From Embiotoca jacksoni (Eukaryota > Chordata > Actinopteri > Embiotocidae): 64,000 nt of DNA. Where the stretch lies: assembly GCA_022577435.1 (NCBI GenBank), contig JAKOON010000102.1, positions 666,001 to 730,000 on the forward strand. Reading direction: 5' to 3'. The notes beneath the pieces were generated by a model, which did no database searches, had not been told where the DNA came from, and saw only the letters and a program-made list of their open reading frames with translations. Within the stretch, counting starts at the first letter, position 1. Every line of letters starts with the position of its first letter. The position numbers were made by a program, and so were the translations under genes. This document shows positions 49,700 through 60,124 of the stretch, piece after piece.

Positions 49700-52600
49700 A
49701 TAATGAGTCATGAAGAGCTGCTGAAGACTTCTGCAGGGGTAAGAACGCTTCTACAATTTCATTTATCTGTGCAGAAAAGTAACTGATGTTCATGATGTTC
49801 ATTTCTTGATTTAGCACTGTTTTCGAATGCCATGTTACCCTTTCAAATAAAGGCTGTTGTTGATGATGAAAATGATGATGCTTAAGAAAGACAGAATCCC
49901 ATAACATTTTTCCCTTGTATACCGTGTGACCTGCTTTCCTCCCAGGCCTAACTTAAAAGGCTTGTAGGGGCAGCGAAGGGCTGAGTCCATAGTTCAACAC
50001 CTGTAAGTCACAAACAACTAGTTCACCAAAAGACTGATGCCTGTTTTCTGTTTTTGTTTTCCTTGTTCTGAGAGGAGGACTCTTAAGAAGAGAAAAAGCA
50101 TTGTCTTTTGACGCGTTTTTCTCGTTATGAAGGCCTCAAGTTGAACATGCTTCACAGATCTTTATGGCCATTAAAGTGGTTTCCAGTTACATCCTTGCTA
50201 AACGGTAGTTTATGCTGCAACACATTGCATTGTAATGCTTTAGATGAATGATGAAGCTGTCTCTCTGTGAGGGAGAGCCTTTTGATTGTTCCAGGTTTTT
50301 TTCCCAGTTAAGATTGCTGCTTCTCGTACAAGCTTTGCACCGACTAGCGTAGGGCATGTTCCCCTGAAACCTCTCAAAGTCTGGAAACCACTTGATCTGT
50401 GCACAGTCTTAAATTGCCTGCAGAGACTGACCGGGCGTCGCGTGGCATCAGCTGAACCTGTCTGTGTTTTGCTCTGCAGAAACTAGAGGAGGAGAAGGAC
50501 AAGCGGGAGAAGGAGCGGCTGGAGTTTGAGAAGGAGAGGAGGGATCGGGAAAAAGAGCGGGAGCGGGAAAGAGAGCGGCGGGACCGCGAGCGGGAGAAGG
50601 AGCGAGAGAAGGAGCGGGAGAGAGACCGAGAGCGGGAGAAAGACAGAGAGCGGGAGAAGGACAGGGACAAAGACCGCGACCGTAGGACCAGAGAAAGAGA
50701 GCGGGACAGAGACTGGGAGAGAGACAGAAGCCGCGACAGGAGCGTTGACCGCAGCCGATCCAGGTGAAGCAACAACAACAACAAAAAGTTGACAGTGTGG
50801 GATTCAAGAAATCAATCAAAAATTTCGGGGGGCGCTAAAAGTCCTGTTAGGAGCCTTTGTCCCCCATTAGGGCTGATATGAACTCCTCTTCTCAGCACTG
50901 TGTGGGCATATACAGAGCTTAATGAGCAGCTTGATGCTTCTGCAAATACTTTTTTTTTGCCCCAAATGAGATTGAAGTGTCTCTAACTTTGATTTTAAAG
51001 GGAGGTGAGTCGAGATAGAGAAAAGAAGCGAGACCAAGAGGACGAAGAGGAGGCGTACGAACGCAGGAAGCTGGAGAGGAAACTCAGAGACAAGGAAGCA
51101 GCCTATCAGGAGGTAGGAAAAGAGTCAAGTACTGCATAAATACACACAAAATGTTTTGTTGTTGTTGCTTTTTTTTTTTACATTTAAATCTTTAAAGGTT
51201 AAATTTAGTTTTTAGCATGTAACATTTAATGTGTTTGTCTCTTAACTTGGGCTGGGATAGATATGTGTGGTGTTGTGTTTTTTGTGTGTGTGATTGTGAC
51301 GTTGATGTTATTTCAGCGTCTAAAAAACTGGGAGCTCAGAGAAAGGAAGAAGGGCCGTGATTATGCCAAGGAGGCCGAGAGGGAAGATGAGCGACGACGA
51401 GAGATGGTGAGAAGACGCTGGGTGACCGCTGAGGCGTTGTAGTCACTGTAGTCACTTATCAAGCCAGGATATCAGCTGGTTTGTCCTGAAATCTACCAAA
51501 ACCTGTTAATTTGAGCTTCAACTTATAACTTTTAACCCCTTTTTCAGGTTATTGTGCTGCAAAAAGAGCCTTCCATGGGGTCGTGTTTTTTTGCGTGTCC
51601 AAAATATTTTATGAGTCAGACAATCAAATGTGTAAGAATAAATAGTTATTATCCTGAAGAAATTCAGCTCGGTCCTTTTGTCTTCACGGTCCTTTAGATA
51701 AAAGAAGGCAAACGGTTGAAAGAGTTTCTTGAAGACTATGACGATGACAGAGACGACCCCAAGTATTACAGGTGAGCAACAAGAACAAACGAAGCTACGG
51801 TGTCGGCTTAACGTCAAAAATACATGCTTACATGTGCCTCTCTGTAAGGAGGATTTTAATCATGTTTATGACACCAAATCTGTTCAAACAACTACAGAAA
51901 TGTGATAAATTCCAGATGACTAAACCTTTCTGTATTTATTTTACTGCTCTGTGTAAACATGTAAAAACACTAACAAGTAGCAGCAGATGCTGCGTGACCC
52001 AAATCTGACTCGTAGCAGCACACTGCAGCTGTGGCCATTGTTCTGAAGGCTGTTATTTTCGGTGTGACCCCTAGGGGCAGTGCGCTGCAGAAGCGTCTCA
52101 GAGACCGAGAGAAGGAGATGGAGGCGGACGAGCGTGACAGGAAGAGAGAGAAGGAGGAGCTGGAGGAGATCAGACGGAGGCTGTTAGACGAGGGACATCC
52201 AGACCCGGACGCAGAGCTACGAAGGGTACGCTTGACTCTTATAATACTGTGCGTGTTTGCCTGAATCTGTCTGCAGTGAGCGAGCGAGCGAGCATGTCTG
52301 CTGTCTTTGTGAAGGTCACGTTATCATCTGGGTCTCTCTGCATCTCTGCACATCAGGGGTGTCCAGCTTTCATTGTCTGCTGACCTTCTTTTCTGTAAAA
52401 ACGCTGCGATTGGGTGATATTTTCTGCATATCTGCCCGTTATTGGTCCAGATGGAGGAGGAAGAGGAGGAGCGTCTGCGACAGCCTCCCGTCATTCAAGA
52501 GCCAGAACCCGAGGAGGAACGTGAACGCCACAGGGGCTCAAGAGACCACCGGGACCGGCGACAGGAACCGGACAGAGCAGAACCCCGCTCGCGGCCCGCC

Positions 52601-55563
52601 CCCTCGGACGACGAGGTGGAGGAGGGCGAGGATGATGATTATGAGAACGATGAAGATAACCCAGACGCAAAACCCTGCTTGAAGCCCACGATGCGGCCCA
52701 TCACGGCAGCGCCCTCGGTGTCGTCAGCCAGCGGCAACGTGTCTCCCAACACGCCCGGAGACGAGTCGCCCTGCGGCATCATTATCCCCCACGAGAACTC
52801 GCCACCTGAGGCTCTGCCGCAGGAGGAGCACCGGCCCAAGATCGGCCTCAGCCTCAAACTGGGTGAGTCCAAAACAACTACGTCCTCACTCTCAGCAATC
52901 AGATTCTTATTGAAACAAAACAAAAGGAAAAATGCTGATAATCTTTTTGAGCAAAAGCTGAACATTTGCAGGGTTTTTTTTTTTTTTTTTTTTTTTAATG
53001 TATATTTTTTTTATTTAATTTGAAATTACAACTCTATTTGGGCCAAAGAAACAACTTAAAAAGACTCAAGTAAATTTACTCGGCAGACAGAATTCATTCA
53101 TAATGAAAATAGTTTTCTGTTACCAGAGCTAAAAAGTAAAAACTATTTCCGACTGTTTTGCTGTTTTGAGGATATGCTGCTTTTCTTTCCCTCATGTATT
53201 GAAAGTATTTTAAGGTTGAGGACAAAAATCAGCTGGTCTGTCCAAACAAGCAATTCTTTTCACATTTTATTGACAAAATGATGGATTAATCGAGGGCATA
53301 ATTGTTGCCAATCATTAGTGAATATACTGGTGTGTTGCATCCCTACTCACACGAATTAATTTCAGTGGTGACTTTGTGTACAACAGTGACAAACTGCCAC
53401 ATTCCTGTTAACAACCGTAACACAGCTGGATTTCCCTCTGTGGCTTAAAATCAATCTTTTTATTTATTTTTTATTTTTAATAAGTATATTATATTGCTTA
53501 TTTCTGTACATGTAGATAGCTATCAAGTTTATTTTAGCCCTGCTGAGCTGTGAATCACCGAGGGGTTCATCTTTCTCCATTTTGTTGTAAAGCTGCAAAC
53601 CAGGCAGGCAGTAATCTGCTTGATTGTACATCACTAACTGGATCCTGCATGGAGCACAATGTGTTTTACATCTCTTCTGTTAGTAACTTGAGAAAAAGAA
53701 GAATACCGGAAAATGGGAAATATATATTTATGAAATATATCTGTAAGGTATCTGAGGGGGAATTATTTATTTTAGCAACTGATTATTAGTTCTGAACTCT
53801 GCATCCTCTCCAGGTGCCACAGGAAGCCCTAGTCAACCCAACGCAGGGAAAAGGAAGAAGCTTCCGGTGGACAGCGTTTTCGACAAGTTCGACGACGAGG
53901 AGGCTGACGAGCAGCCGCGCAAGAGGAAGCTGGTGCCGCTGGACTACGACGACGACAAGAGCCTCGGGGTGGACGGCGCCGGGCTCTCCAGCATAAAGGG
54001 AGCCAACAATGAGGAGAAGCGCAAACACATCAAGACGCTGATAGAAAAGATTCCCACCGGGAAGCCCGAGCTGTTCTCCTACCCGCTGGACTGGGCCATG
54101 GTCGACACGGTGAGGAGCGTTAAACCTGTGTCTCTTTAATCCACGTTAACTTTGAAGATATCGGGTGACAAAACTACTACTGGAGGACCAGATGATTGTG
54201 TGTGTGGGAAGCTTCATTTTTGTTGTTGTTGAGCAGCCTGATGGAAAATGTTTTTTTTTTTTTTTTTTTTTTTTTTCTTCTTCTTCTTCTTTCTGGTCTC
54301 GGTTAAATGCTTGTCATCATTCATAAGTGCTCGATCTTCACTCCTGTGTTCTTATTTCTTGCTCCGTAGACGTTAATGGAACGACGCGTTCGTCCCTGGA
54401 TCAATAAAAAGATCATAGAATACATCGGCGAGGAAGAGGCGACATTAGTGGACTTTGTCTGCACCAAGGTATTAATCCTGTGTGTTGGTACATTTCACGT
54501 CATTCTGACATTGGAGGGGAAAATAGAACGGTCCTGATGTTTGTGTCTGCGCGTGTTCGCAGGTGATGGCTCACAGTATGCCGCAGAGTATCCTGGATGA
54601 TGTTGCCATGGTGAGTAATGTGACAAATGTGTGCATGTTGATTATGTTCATGATAGCAGAGCAGACAGGTTCTTCTCTGCTTGAAATATTCACATAATTA
54701 CAAAATGTTCTTCATGCATACCGTGATGTGTTGGACGTGCTCCCCATCACGTCAGATCTGTGAGCATCCTGCTTCATAACATGTTTAAAAAAAATGAGAC
54801 TTCAGACATCACTCTATGCCAGAAATATGAATGCAAGTTTTAGTAGCAACCTCGGCCTGTTAAAATCTGCAGATTGCAACAGATAAATCCGTATTGTGAC
54901 GACTAAACTTCACTACATCAATAACCTTGAAATGATTAAGCCATTAATTGACAACTATTTTTTATTATCTCTGTCAGTCATTTTTCAAGCAAGAATACTG
55001 AACTGCAGGTTTTCTTTTTTGTCTGTTAAACTTAAGTTGCATATTATACACCTGAAAGTAAAATACAAATTTTTGACTTTAATACATTTTCATCAACACT
55101 TTTTTACTATTTTAAAGCAAAAATGATGAATTGAGAGAATCTAAATTTAGAAAAACTGTTTCTCAAAATGAACCTATAGATCTGCTGTGTTTAAATTTGT
55201 AGGTGGTTTATATGCCTTTTATTTTGCAGCAATAATGAAGCAATGACAGGGAAGTTCATGGTTGCCCCACCGTCCTTTTAGCATCATTATTCATTCACCT
55301 CGTCACGTCGATTTTCCCATCAGTGCCTAATAGTCCTCTGAGGAAAGTCTGCTGTTGTGTCAATATGATTAGGGGCGATAATGTCCACAAAAAGTCTCCT
55401 GCCAATGTCTCTTGTCTTCCAATTGCTCCTCAACTGCAGTTCACTGAACTGTCCGTCTGCTCCTGCTCAGGTCCTTGATGAAGAAGCTGAGGTCTTCATC
55501 GTGAAGATGTGGCGGTTGCTAATTTACGAAACTGAAGCGAAGAAGATCGGACTGGCGAAATAA
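45230..55563 (+). CDS. rbm25: RNA-binding protein 25
   Basis: This nuclear splicing regulator associates with U1 snRNP and the exon junction complex. The coding exons are 45230-45308, 45580-45797, 46105-46162, 46331-46491, 46708-46893, 47016-47099, 50480-50763, 51001-51112, 51317-51406, 51698-51771, 52075-52225, 52451-52862, 53814-54109, 54370-54468, 54563-54610 and 55471-55563. They give 814 residues (human 843). The start MSFPPHLNRP matches the family. The RRM is at about 78-155, with TTTVFVGNIS (RNP2-like) and AFGFCEYKEPE (RNP1). A long Arg/Glu/Asp-rich region, from about 263 to 500, contains repeated RERERE/RDRD runs. The C-terminal PWI domain (about 720-812) shows the actual P-W-I tripeptide at 744-746 (VRPWINKK) and ends ETEAKKIGLAK. 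The 5' UTR splice acceptor is at 45206-45207. AATAAA is at 56431. Confidence 0.97.
47941..47967 (+). CDS. Candidate 27-nt microexon inside rbm25 intron 7
   Basis: CCACAG precedes 27 bases that encode QDDDLKTDK, followed by a GTGCGTG donor. Both flanking exons join in phase 0, so inclusion would add nine residues without a frameshift, between FRDTHK and KLEEEK. The acceptor's pyrimidine tract is weak. No transcript evidence is available here. Confidence 0.3.
49618..49698 (+). repeat. TG microsatellite in rbm25 intron 7
   Basis: About 80 bp of (TG)n has a few CG interruptions. Confidence 0.97.
52976..53000. repeat. Poly-T tract in rbm25 intron
   Basis: A run of about 23 T lies after exon 12. 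A similar run lies at 54250-54276. Confidence 0.85.
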
Positions 55564-56450
55564 GAAAAACCACCATTGAATGAAGACACATTTCTTTTCC
55601 TCCTTTACATCGTGTATAAGTGTAGCGAAATCATGTCGCCGCAAACAAAGTGACGTGTCCATACGAGTACAGACTGTAACTGCAGATCTTGCGCATTCTC
55701 ACCAGTTGTTCAGGTCATGTCTTCTTTTCTTTCTTTTTTTTTTCTTTTTCTTTTTCAACATACTCAGGCTACATCCGCCTCCCCTCTCTGTTTGCCGGTG
55801 CCAAGTGTGTTGCTGTGCTCTAGTGTTAATATAGTCCGTCATTATTTGGCTTTTGATGAAATCCTTTTGAGAGGAAGCTGCTGACAGACAGCCAGGACCA
55901 CAGTTGTGTTAAAGATAATATCTATTGGTCCTACATTTTTGTTTTGAACACATACCAACACACTTTGAGAAGAGTCTGCAGGGTTGCCACGGGCAGCCGG
56001 TCAGATGATGTTATCTTTGAAGATTTTATGTTGAGACAGTTGAACGTGGGTTGGTCAAGTGGACACAGACTTTAGAGTATGCATAACTACAACATGGATG
56101 TGATTTTTTTTTTTTTTTTTTATAACGGGTATTTATTCAGGGTTTTGGACACAAAGCTTATCATTTCTTTCCAGTAAACGGATTTCTCTCTTCACATTCC
56201 TGATAAACGGGTCGGCATGTTCTCGTCCTCGGACCGTCGAACAACATCTAGTTGTCATTTGAAATGTGTCTACTGACGAAACCCCAAAAATGTCTCGGGT
56301 GGTGACACACCTGCAGCTGTAAAAGCACACGCGTCATAACCACTATAAGAACATGAGCTCAGAACGGGAAAATACTGATTTGAAGTTGAGAAGACGCTCT
56401 CCATTTGGTTTTTGTATTGGTGAACATTTGAATAAAGTTGATTTTTTATA
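55564..56450 (+). other. rbm25 3' UTR
   Basis: The sequence from the TAA at 55561-55563 to AATAAA at 56431-56436. T-rich runs lie near 55735 and 56106. Confidence 0.7.
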
Positions 56451-56639
56451 ACTGTTTGTGAACCTGTATGATTTTTCTCAGAGCTCACCAGCATCTTTCA
56501 TGTAAAATCACTGCCAGTGAATTGATTTCTTTGAGTGGAAAAATGGAGATTTAGGGCTCGACCACCGAAATGTCCGATTCCTGACACCATTACTTACTAG
56601 GATTACAGGGTTATACGAAGGGTTATGGCAAGCTAGAGA

Positions 56640-56890
56640 CGTACCACAGTCCGACTTTTTCTCCTATTTTGTACGACGTTATAATATAACTTTCTCATAT
56701 TTCGGACGACATACTACAGTATGACTTTTTCTTTGTCCCAAAAATTTAAAAAGTCATACTATAGTGAGGTTTTTTTTTTGGGCCCAAAAAAAAAGAAAAA
56801 TACTTAAGTATGTCGTCTAAAATATGAAGAATAAGTCATACCATAGTATGTCGTCCAAACCGTCATACTATAGTATGACTTTGGTGATTT
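56640..56890. repeat. Cluster of degenerate palindromes (AGTCATACTATAGTATGACT type)
   Basis: Motifs such as ACATACTACAGTATGACTTT, AGTCATACTATAGTGAGG, GTCATACCATAGTATGTCGTC and GTCATACTATAGTATGACTT alternate in both orientations around a TTTTTTTTGGGCCCAAAAAAAA palindrome. Together they look like a foldback element or satellite remnant. Confidence 0.7.
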
Positions 56891-56909
56891 TTGGATTGAT
56901 GAAAAAGTC

Positions 56910-56982
56910 ATACAGGTGGGTGGAGATAGAGGCGGAGTGGAGATAGAGGTGGGGTGGAGATGGAGGCGGGTTAGGGTTAGGA
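56910..56982 (+). repeat. GGTGGAGATAGAGGC-type minisatellite
   Basis: About three to four imperfect copies of an 18-bp unit (GTGGAGATAGAGGCGGA) are followed by GGGTTAGGGTTAGG. Confidence 0.8.
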
Positions 56983-57082
56983 TATGGGAACTGATCCCCC
57001 CCCATCCGAACGAACGGATGAAGGGTGGAGCACGGGCCTTCCTCCAGGCCGATCTCCCAGTCCAACCCCACTCCCTCCTGTT

Positions 57083-57181
57083 GTGCATTTCATGCCCGTA
57101 ATTTGTCTGAGGCCTAGCTGGGGGGCGGTTTTGTCCCCTCCGGTGGCTGACAAGGGTCCAATCGTACTGAGCTGTGCTCAT
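57083..57181 (-). mobile_element. gag-like reading frame, copy A
   Basis: On the minus strand an ATG at 57181 opens MSTAQYDWTLVSHRRGQNRP. A second copy at 57887-57985 encodes a very similar peptide. The differences between copies are mostly synonymous or conservative, which indicates a once-translated repeat. The style (DWTLVSxRRG followed by basic, proline-rich text) recalls the N-terminus of a fish LINE ORF1, but the family was not identified. The frame continues open to 56804. Confidence 0.45.
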
Positions 57182-57244
57182 GGTGGTTGGGGAGGGAGAA
57201 AAAGGGTTTTATTCCAAAGGAATGGTCAGCCTGTGTCCTGGGAG

Positions 57245-57307
57245 TGATGACATCATCCAGGGATACCTGTTCAAGTGCTCCAGGAAGAGATCCAAAACCT
57301 GGAAAAT
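57245..57307 (+). pseudogene. Orphan PH-domain exon, ACAP-type (part 1)
   Basis: After an AG, the bases encode DDIIQGYLFKCSRKRSKTWK and end in phase 2 before GTGCTG. Human ACAP proteins have EGYLFKR...FKTW at the start of the PH domain. This is paired with the next exon at 57382. The donor is non-ideal. No BAR, ArfGAP or ankyrin exon was found nearby, so this is a fragment or pseudogene. Confidence 0.5.
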
Positions 57308-57381
57308 GTGCTGACACAGTTCATCTTCATCACGTGGTTCATGATAACACATATGTTTAAACACTCTGTAATGTGTTTCAG

Positions 57382-57433
57382 ATGCTGGTTCACCATCAGA
57401 GACAACCAGCTCATCTACAAGAAGTCTCACAAG
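57382..57433 (+). pseudogene. Orphan PH-domain exon, ACAP-type (part 2)
   Basis: A clear TGTTTCAG acceptor and GTAGGA donor bound 52 bases that encode CWFTIRDNQLIYKKSHK. This matches the ACAP signature RRWFxIQNNQLVYQKK in register. One base completes the codon left open by 57245-57307. The second residue is Cys where the family has Arg. The rest of the gene is absent. Confidence 0.55.
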
Positions 57434-57490
57434 GTAGGAACCAACACCTGGTGGTCAGATCTAATGTATTTATTTATCCATATATGTATA

Positions 57491-57882
57491 TACAGTGGTG
57501 TGAAAAAGTGTTTGCCCCCTTCCTGATTTCTTATTTTTTTACATGTCTGTCACACTTAAATGTTTCAGATCATCAAACAAATTTAAATATTAGTCAAAGA
57601 TAACACAAGTAAACACAAAATGCAGTTTTTAAATGAAGGTTTTTATTATTAAGGGAGAAAAACAATCCAAACCCACATGGCCCTGTGTGGAAAAAGTGTT
57701 TGACCCCTCCTGTTAAAACACAACTGAACTGTGGTTTATCACACCTGAGTTCAATTTCTCGAGCCACACCCAGGCCTGATTACTGACACACCTGTTCTCA
57801 ATCAAGAAATCAATTCAATAGGACCTGCCTGACAAAGTGAAGTAGACCAAAAGATCCTCAGAAGATAGACATCATGCTGAGA
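57491..57882 (+). mobile_element. Tc1/mariner-like element, 5' end only
   Basis: It starts ACAGTGGTGTGAAAAAGTGTTTGCC, with AAAATGCAGTTTTTAAATGAAGG and ACCAAAAGATCCTC further in. This is the known layout of a widespread fish Tc1-like element. It breaks off immediately after the transposase start (ATGCTGAGATG). No transposase body and no right end were seen. Confidence 0.7.
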
Positions 57883-57886
57883 TGTC

Positions 57887-57985
57887 ATGCATTTCGCGGC
57901 TGAAATTTGTATGAGGCCTGGCCTGGGGACGGTTTCGCCCTTTCCGGTGGCTGACCAGGGTCCAATTGCACTGATCTGTGCTCAT
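57887..57985 (-). mobile_element. gag-like reading frame, copy B
   Basis: On the minus strand an ATG at 57985 opens MSTDQCNWTLVSHRKGRNRP, which parallels copy A through EMH and stops soon after. It abuts the broken end of the Tc1-like element. Confidence 0.45.
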
Positions 57986-58592
57986 ACTTTTTCAGGTAAG
58001 TAGGGTCAAAATAAAATAAATTCCGAAACGAAAAGAAAATAAAGCAAAAGAAAAGAACAAAAACTCTAAAACGTTTTTGAAAAATATTGTGCCTGTCAAT
58101 CAGTTAGTCCTAATATAATAAGTCTGAAACGTTGTCAGGCCTCAGACAGAAAGTTAACATCCTCAGTCCGTCCTACATCCATGTAGAGGACAGAAATATA
58201 AATGAGTGTTGTTCTTCTATTACAGTGTAGAGCTGGTGTCATGGTGAGAGATCAGTACATTACAAACATACATGTACAAGACATCATGCAATATATGAAA
58301 AAGAGATTTCTGCTTTATCAAAAATATCTTGAACATGTTTCTTTTGTAATAAAAAAAAATGCTTTGAGTATTTTCTTTGTACTCACTTAGATGTAACTTG
58401 GTAAATGTGCTAGCATGAGTGTTAGCTCTTTATGGTAGCCTCCATCCAACACAGTTCAAGTTTTAAAGCTGATTAACCAACAACCACTGCAGCATATTTC
58501 CAGATGTCCTTTAGGCCACAGAGAAGAGTTTTGGTCTGCTGTGTGCACACAAGAAATTATTGTCCAACCTGTGGTGTTGTTTGTCCTCCATG

Positions 58593-58700
58593 CAGCTGTA
58601 TAAGAACCTGTGGTCGACGGTGATGCAGGGCAGCCAGGTTGTGGAGCGCCCCGCCTGGTGGAAAGAGTTGTGTGCAGACAAACCGGTGGTCGGATCTCTG
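58593..58700 (+). pseudogene. Exon-like open stretch, possibly PH-domain C-terminal helix
   Basis: A TCCATGCAG acceptor precedes an open frame LYKNLWSTVMQGSQVVERPAWWKEL. The LW...VMQGS pattern could be the closing helix of the PH domain whose start lies at 57245-57433, but the match is weak. No good donor was found. Other identities are possible. Confidence 0.25.
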
Positions 58701-59212
58701 TCCAAAAGTGTAAAATGGACACACAACAATGTCAACAATGCAACATTTAAGATTGTTCATTTGTAAATCTGTTTTCCAAATTCAGTGTAACAGTTGATAG
58801 TTTGTTTTACTAAAAACAACAGAGATGGATATGACATAGAAAAGGTCGCCAGCAACGATTGAACTGTGGACGCTGCACTTGTCTTCTTGAACCATGAGGC
58901 CACCAGATGTTCCTGATATTTCAAAGTCACATATTGACTTTAGATATTTGTAAATCCGTTTAAATTTAAAACAGGAAATCATTGACTGACATTCCATCAA
59001 TTATGATCTTGTAAAACCTGAAAAGTCTTATGTTAAACTCTGCTAATAATTTTCTTGTCCCATTTTTGTTTGCTTCTGTTATGTCTCTGTTAAATTACAA
59101 TTTTTCTTAATACCTCGTATCACTTGTCAGTGCCTATAAAGTAAAATATTAAGCAGCCATTATTGTGTAATTCAGCTGTTTGTTAACCTTGGTGAAAATG
59201 ATCTGTAGAATA

Positions 59213-59234
59213 TATATATATATATATATATATA
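59213..59234. repeat. TA microsatellite
   Basis: A short (TA)n run of about 11 units. Confidence 0.9.
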
Positions 59235-60046
59235 AGAAATGTGGTTCAATCAGGTTCAGTAAGATTTGAATAATAAATTAACAGATCATGGACACATTGT
59301 GTTGTGTAAAAGATCTATGGTCAACCTTTATTTTCATATGCTGTTTATGCCTGTAAAAACACCAGCAAAACTCCTAGGGTTATGGGTTAAGGGTTATGGG
59401 TTAGGGGTTAGGGTTGGTAACCATAAATAAAATGTCAGATCCTCACCCTAACAGGGTTATGTTTTTCAAACATTTAAATTCCATCAGATCCTGTTTCCAC
59501 TGTTAACGTCTCCATTTGAGAGCAGAAAAGAGCTGTAGTTTGTGAGTAGTGTGGATGGGCAGATACAAGTCTAGCACTAGGACCCAGACAGGAAGGGAGG
59601 ATTGTCTATTTATTGAGGCAGGAAGCTCACCTGGGCCTCTTTCCTGCACACCTGAGCTCAAGCTGAGGCCTGCCTTGGTTTGGTGGTGATTTTGGTCGGC
59701 TCTGTTTGTTTTGTTAAAAAACATGTTTTTACTAGTGAAGAAATATAAAGATGATCTTTGTGTTTTAGGTTAGGTAGTTACTTTATTAATCCCCGAGGGG
59801 AAATAGTTTCGCTACAGCAGCATACAGAAACAATAAGAGAATAATAGAAAAGCAATAAAATAGCAGTAAATAGCATTAAAAATATAAAATCTAAAATGCA
59901 CAGTATATACAGTACAGTATATATCTATATATATTATATACAAACAACCAAGAAACACAGTCAACAGTGTTATTGTTATGTGATGGATTTTGCCAGAGGT
60001 GAGTTATTGTACAGTCTTATTGCGGTCGGCAGGAATGTTCTCCTGT

Positions 60047-60124
60047 ATCTGGAATGATCTCCTGTATCTGGAATGATCTCCTGTATCAGGAATGATCTCC
60101 TGTATCTGGAATGATCTCCTGTAT
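60047..60124. repeat. 19-bp tandem repeat in the LINE 3' coding end
   Basis: The unit ATCTCCTGTATCTGGAATG occurs four times plus a part, with one base change. It lies at the C-terminal end of the LINE reading frame. Confidence 0.9.

Noticed and set aside
49707..49737. Possible poison exon after the TG tract in rbm25 intron 7
   Set aside because: There is a good GTAAGA donor and an early in-frame TGA, but no real pyrimidine tract or convincing acceptor.
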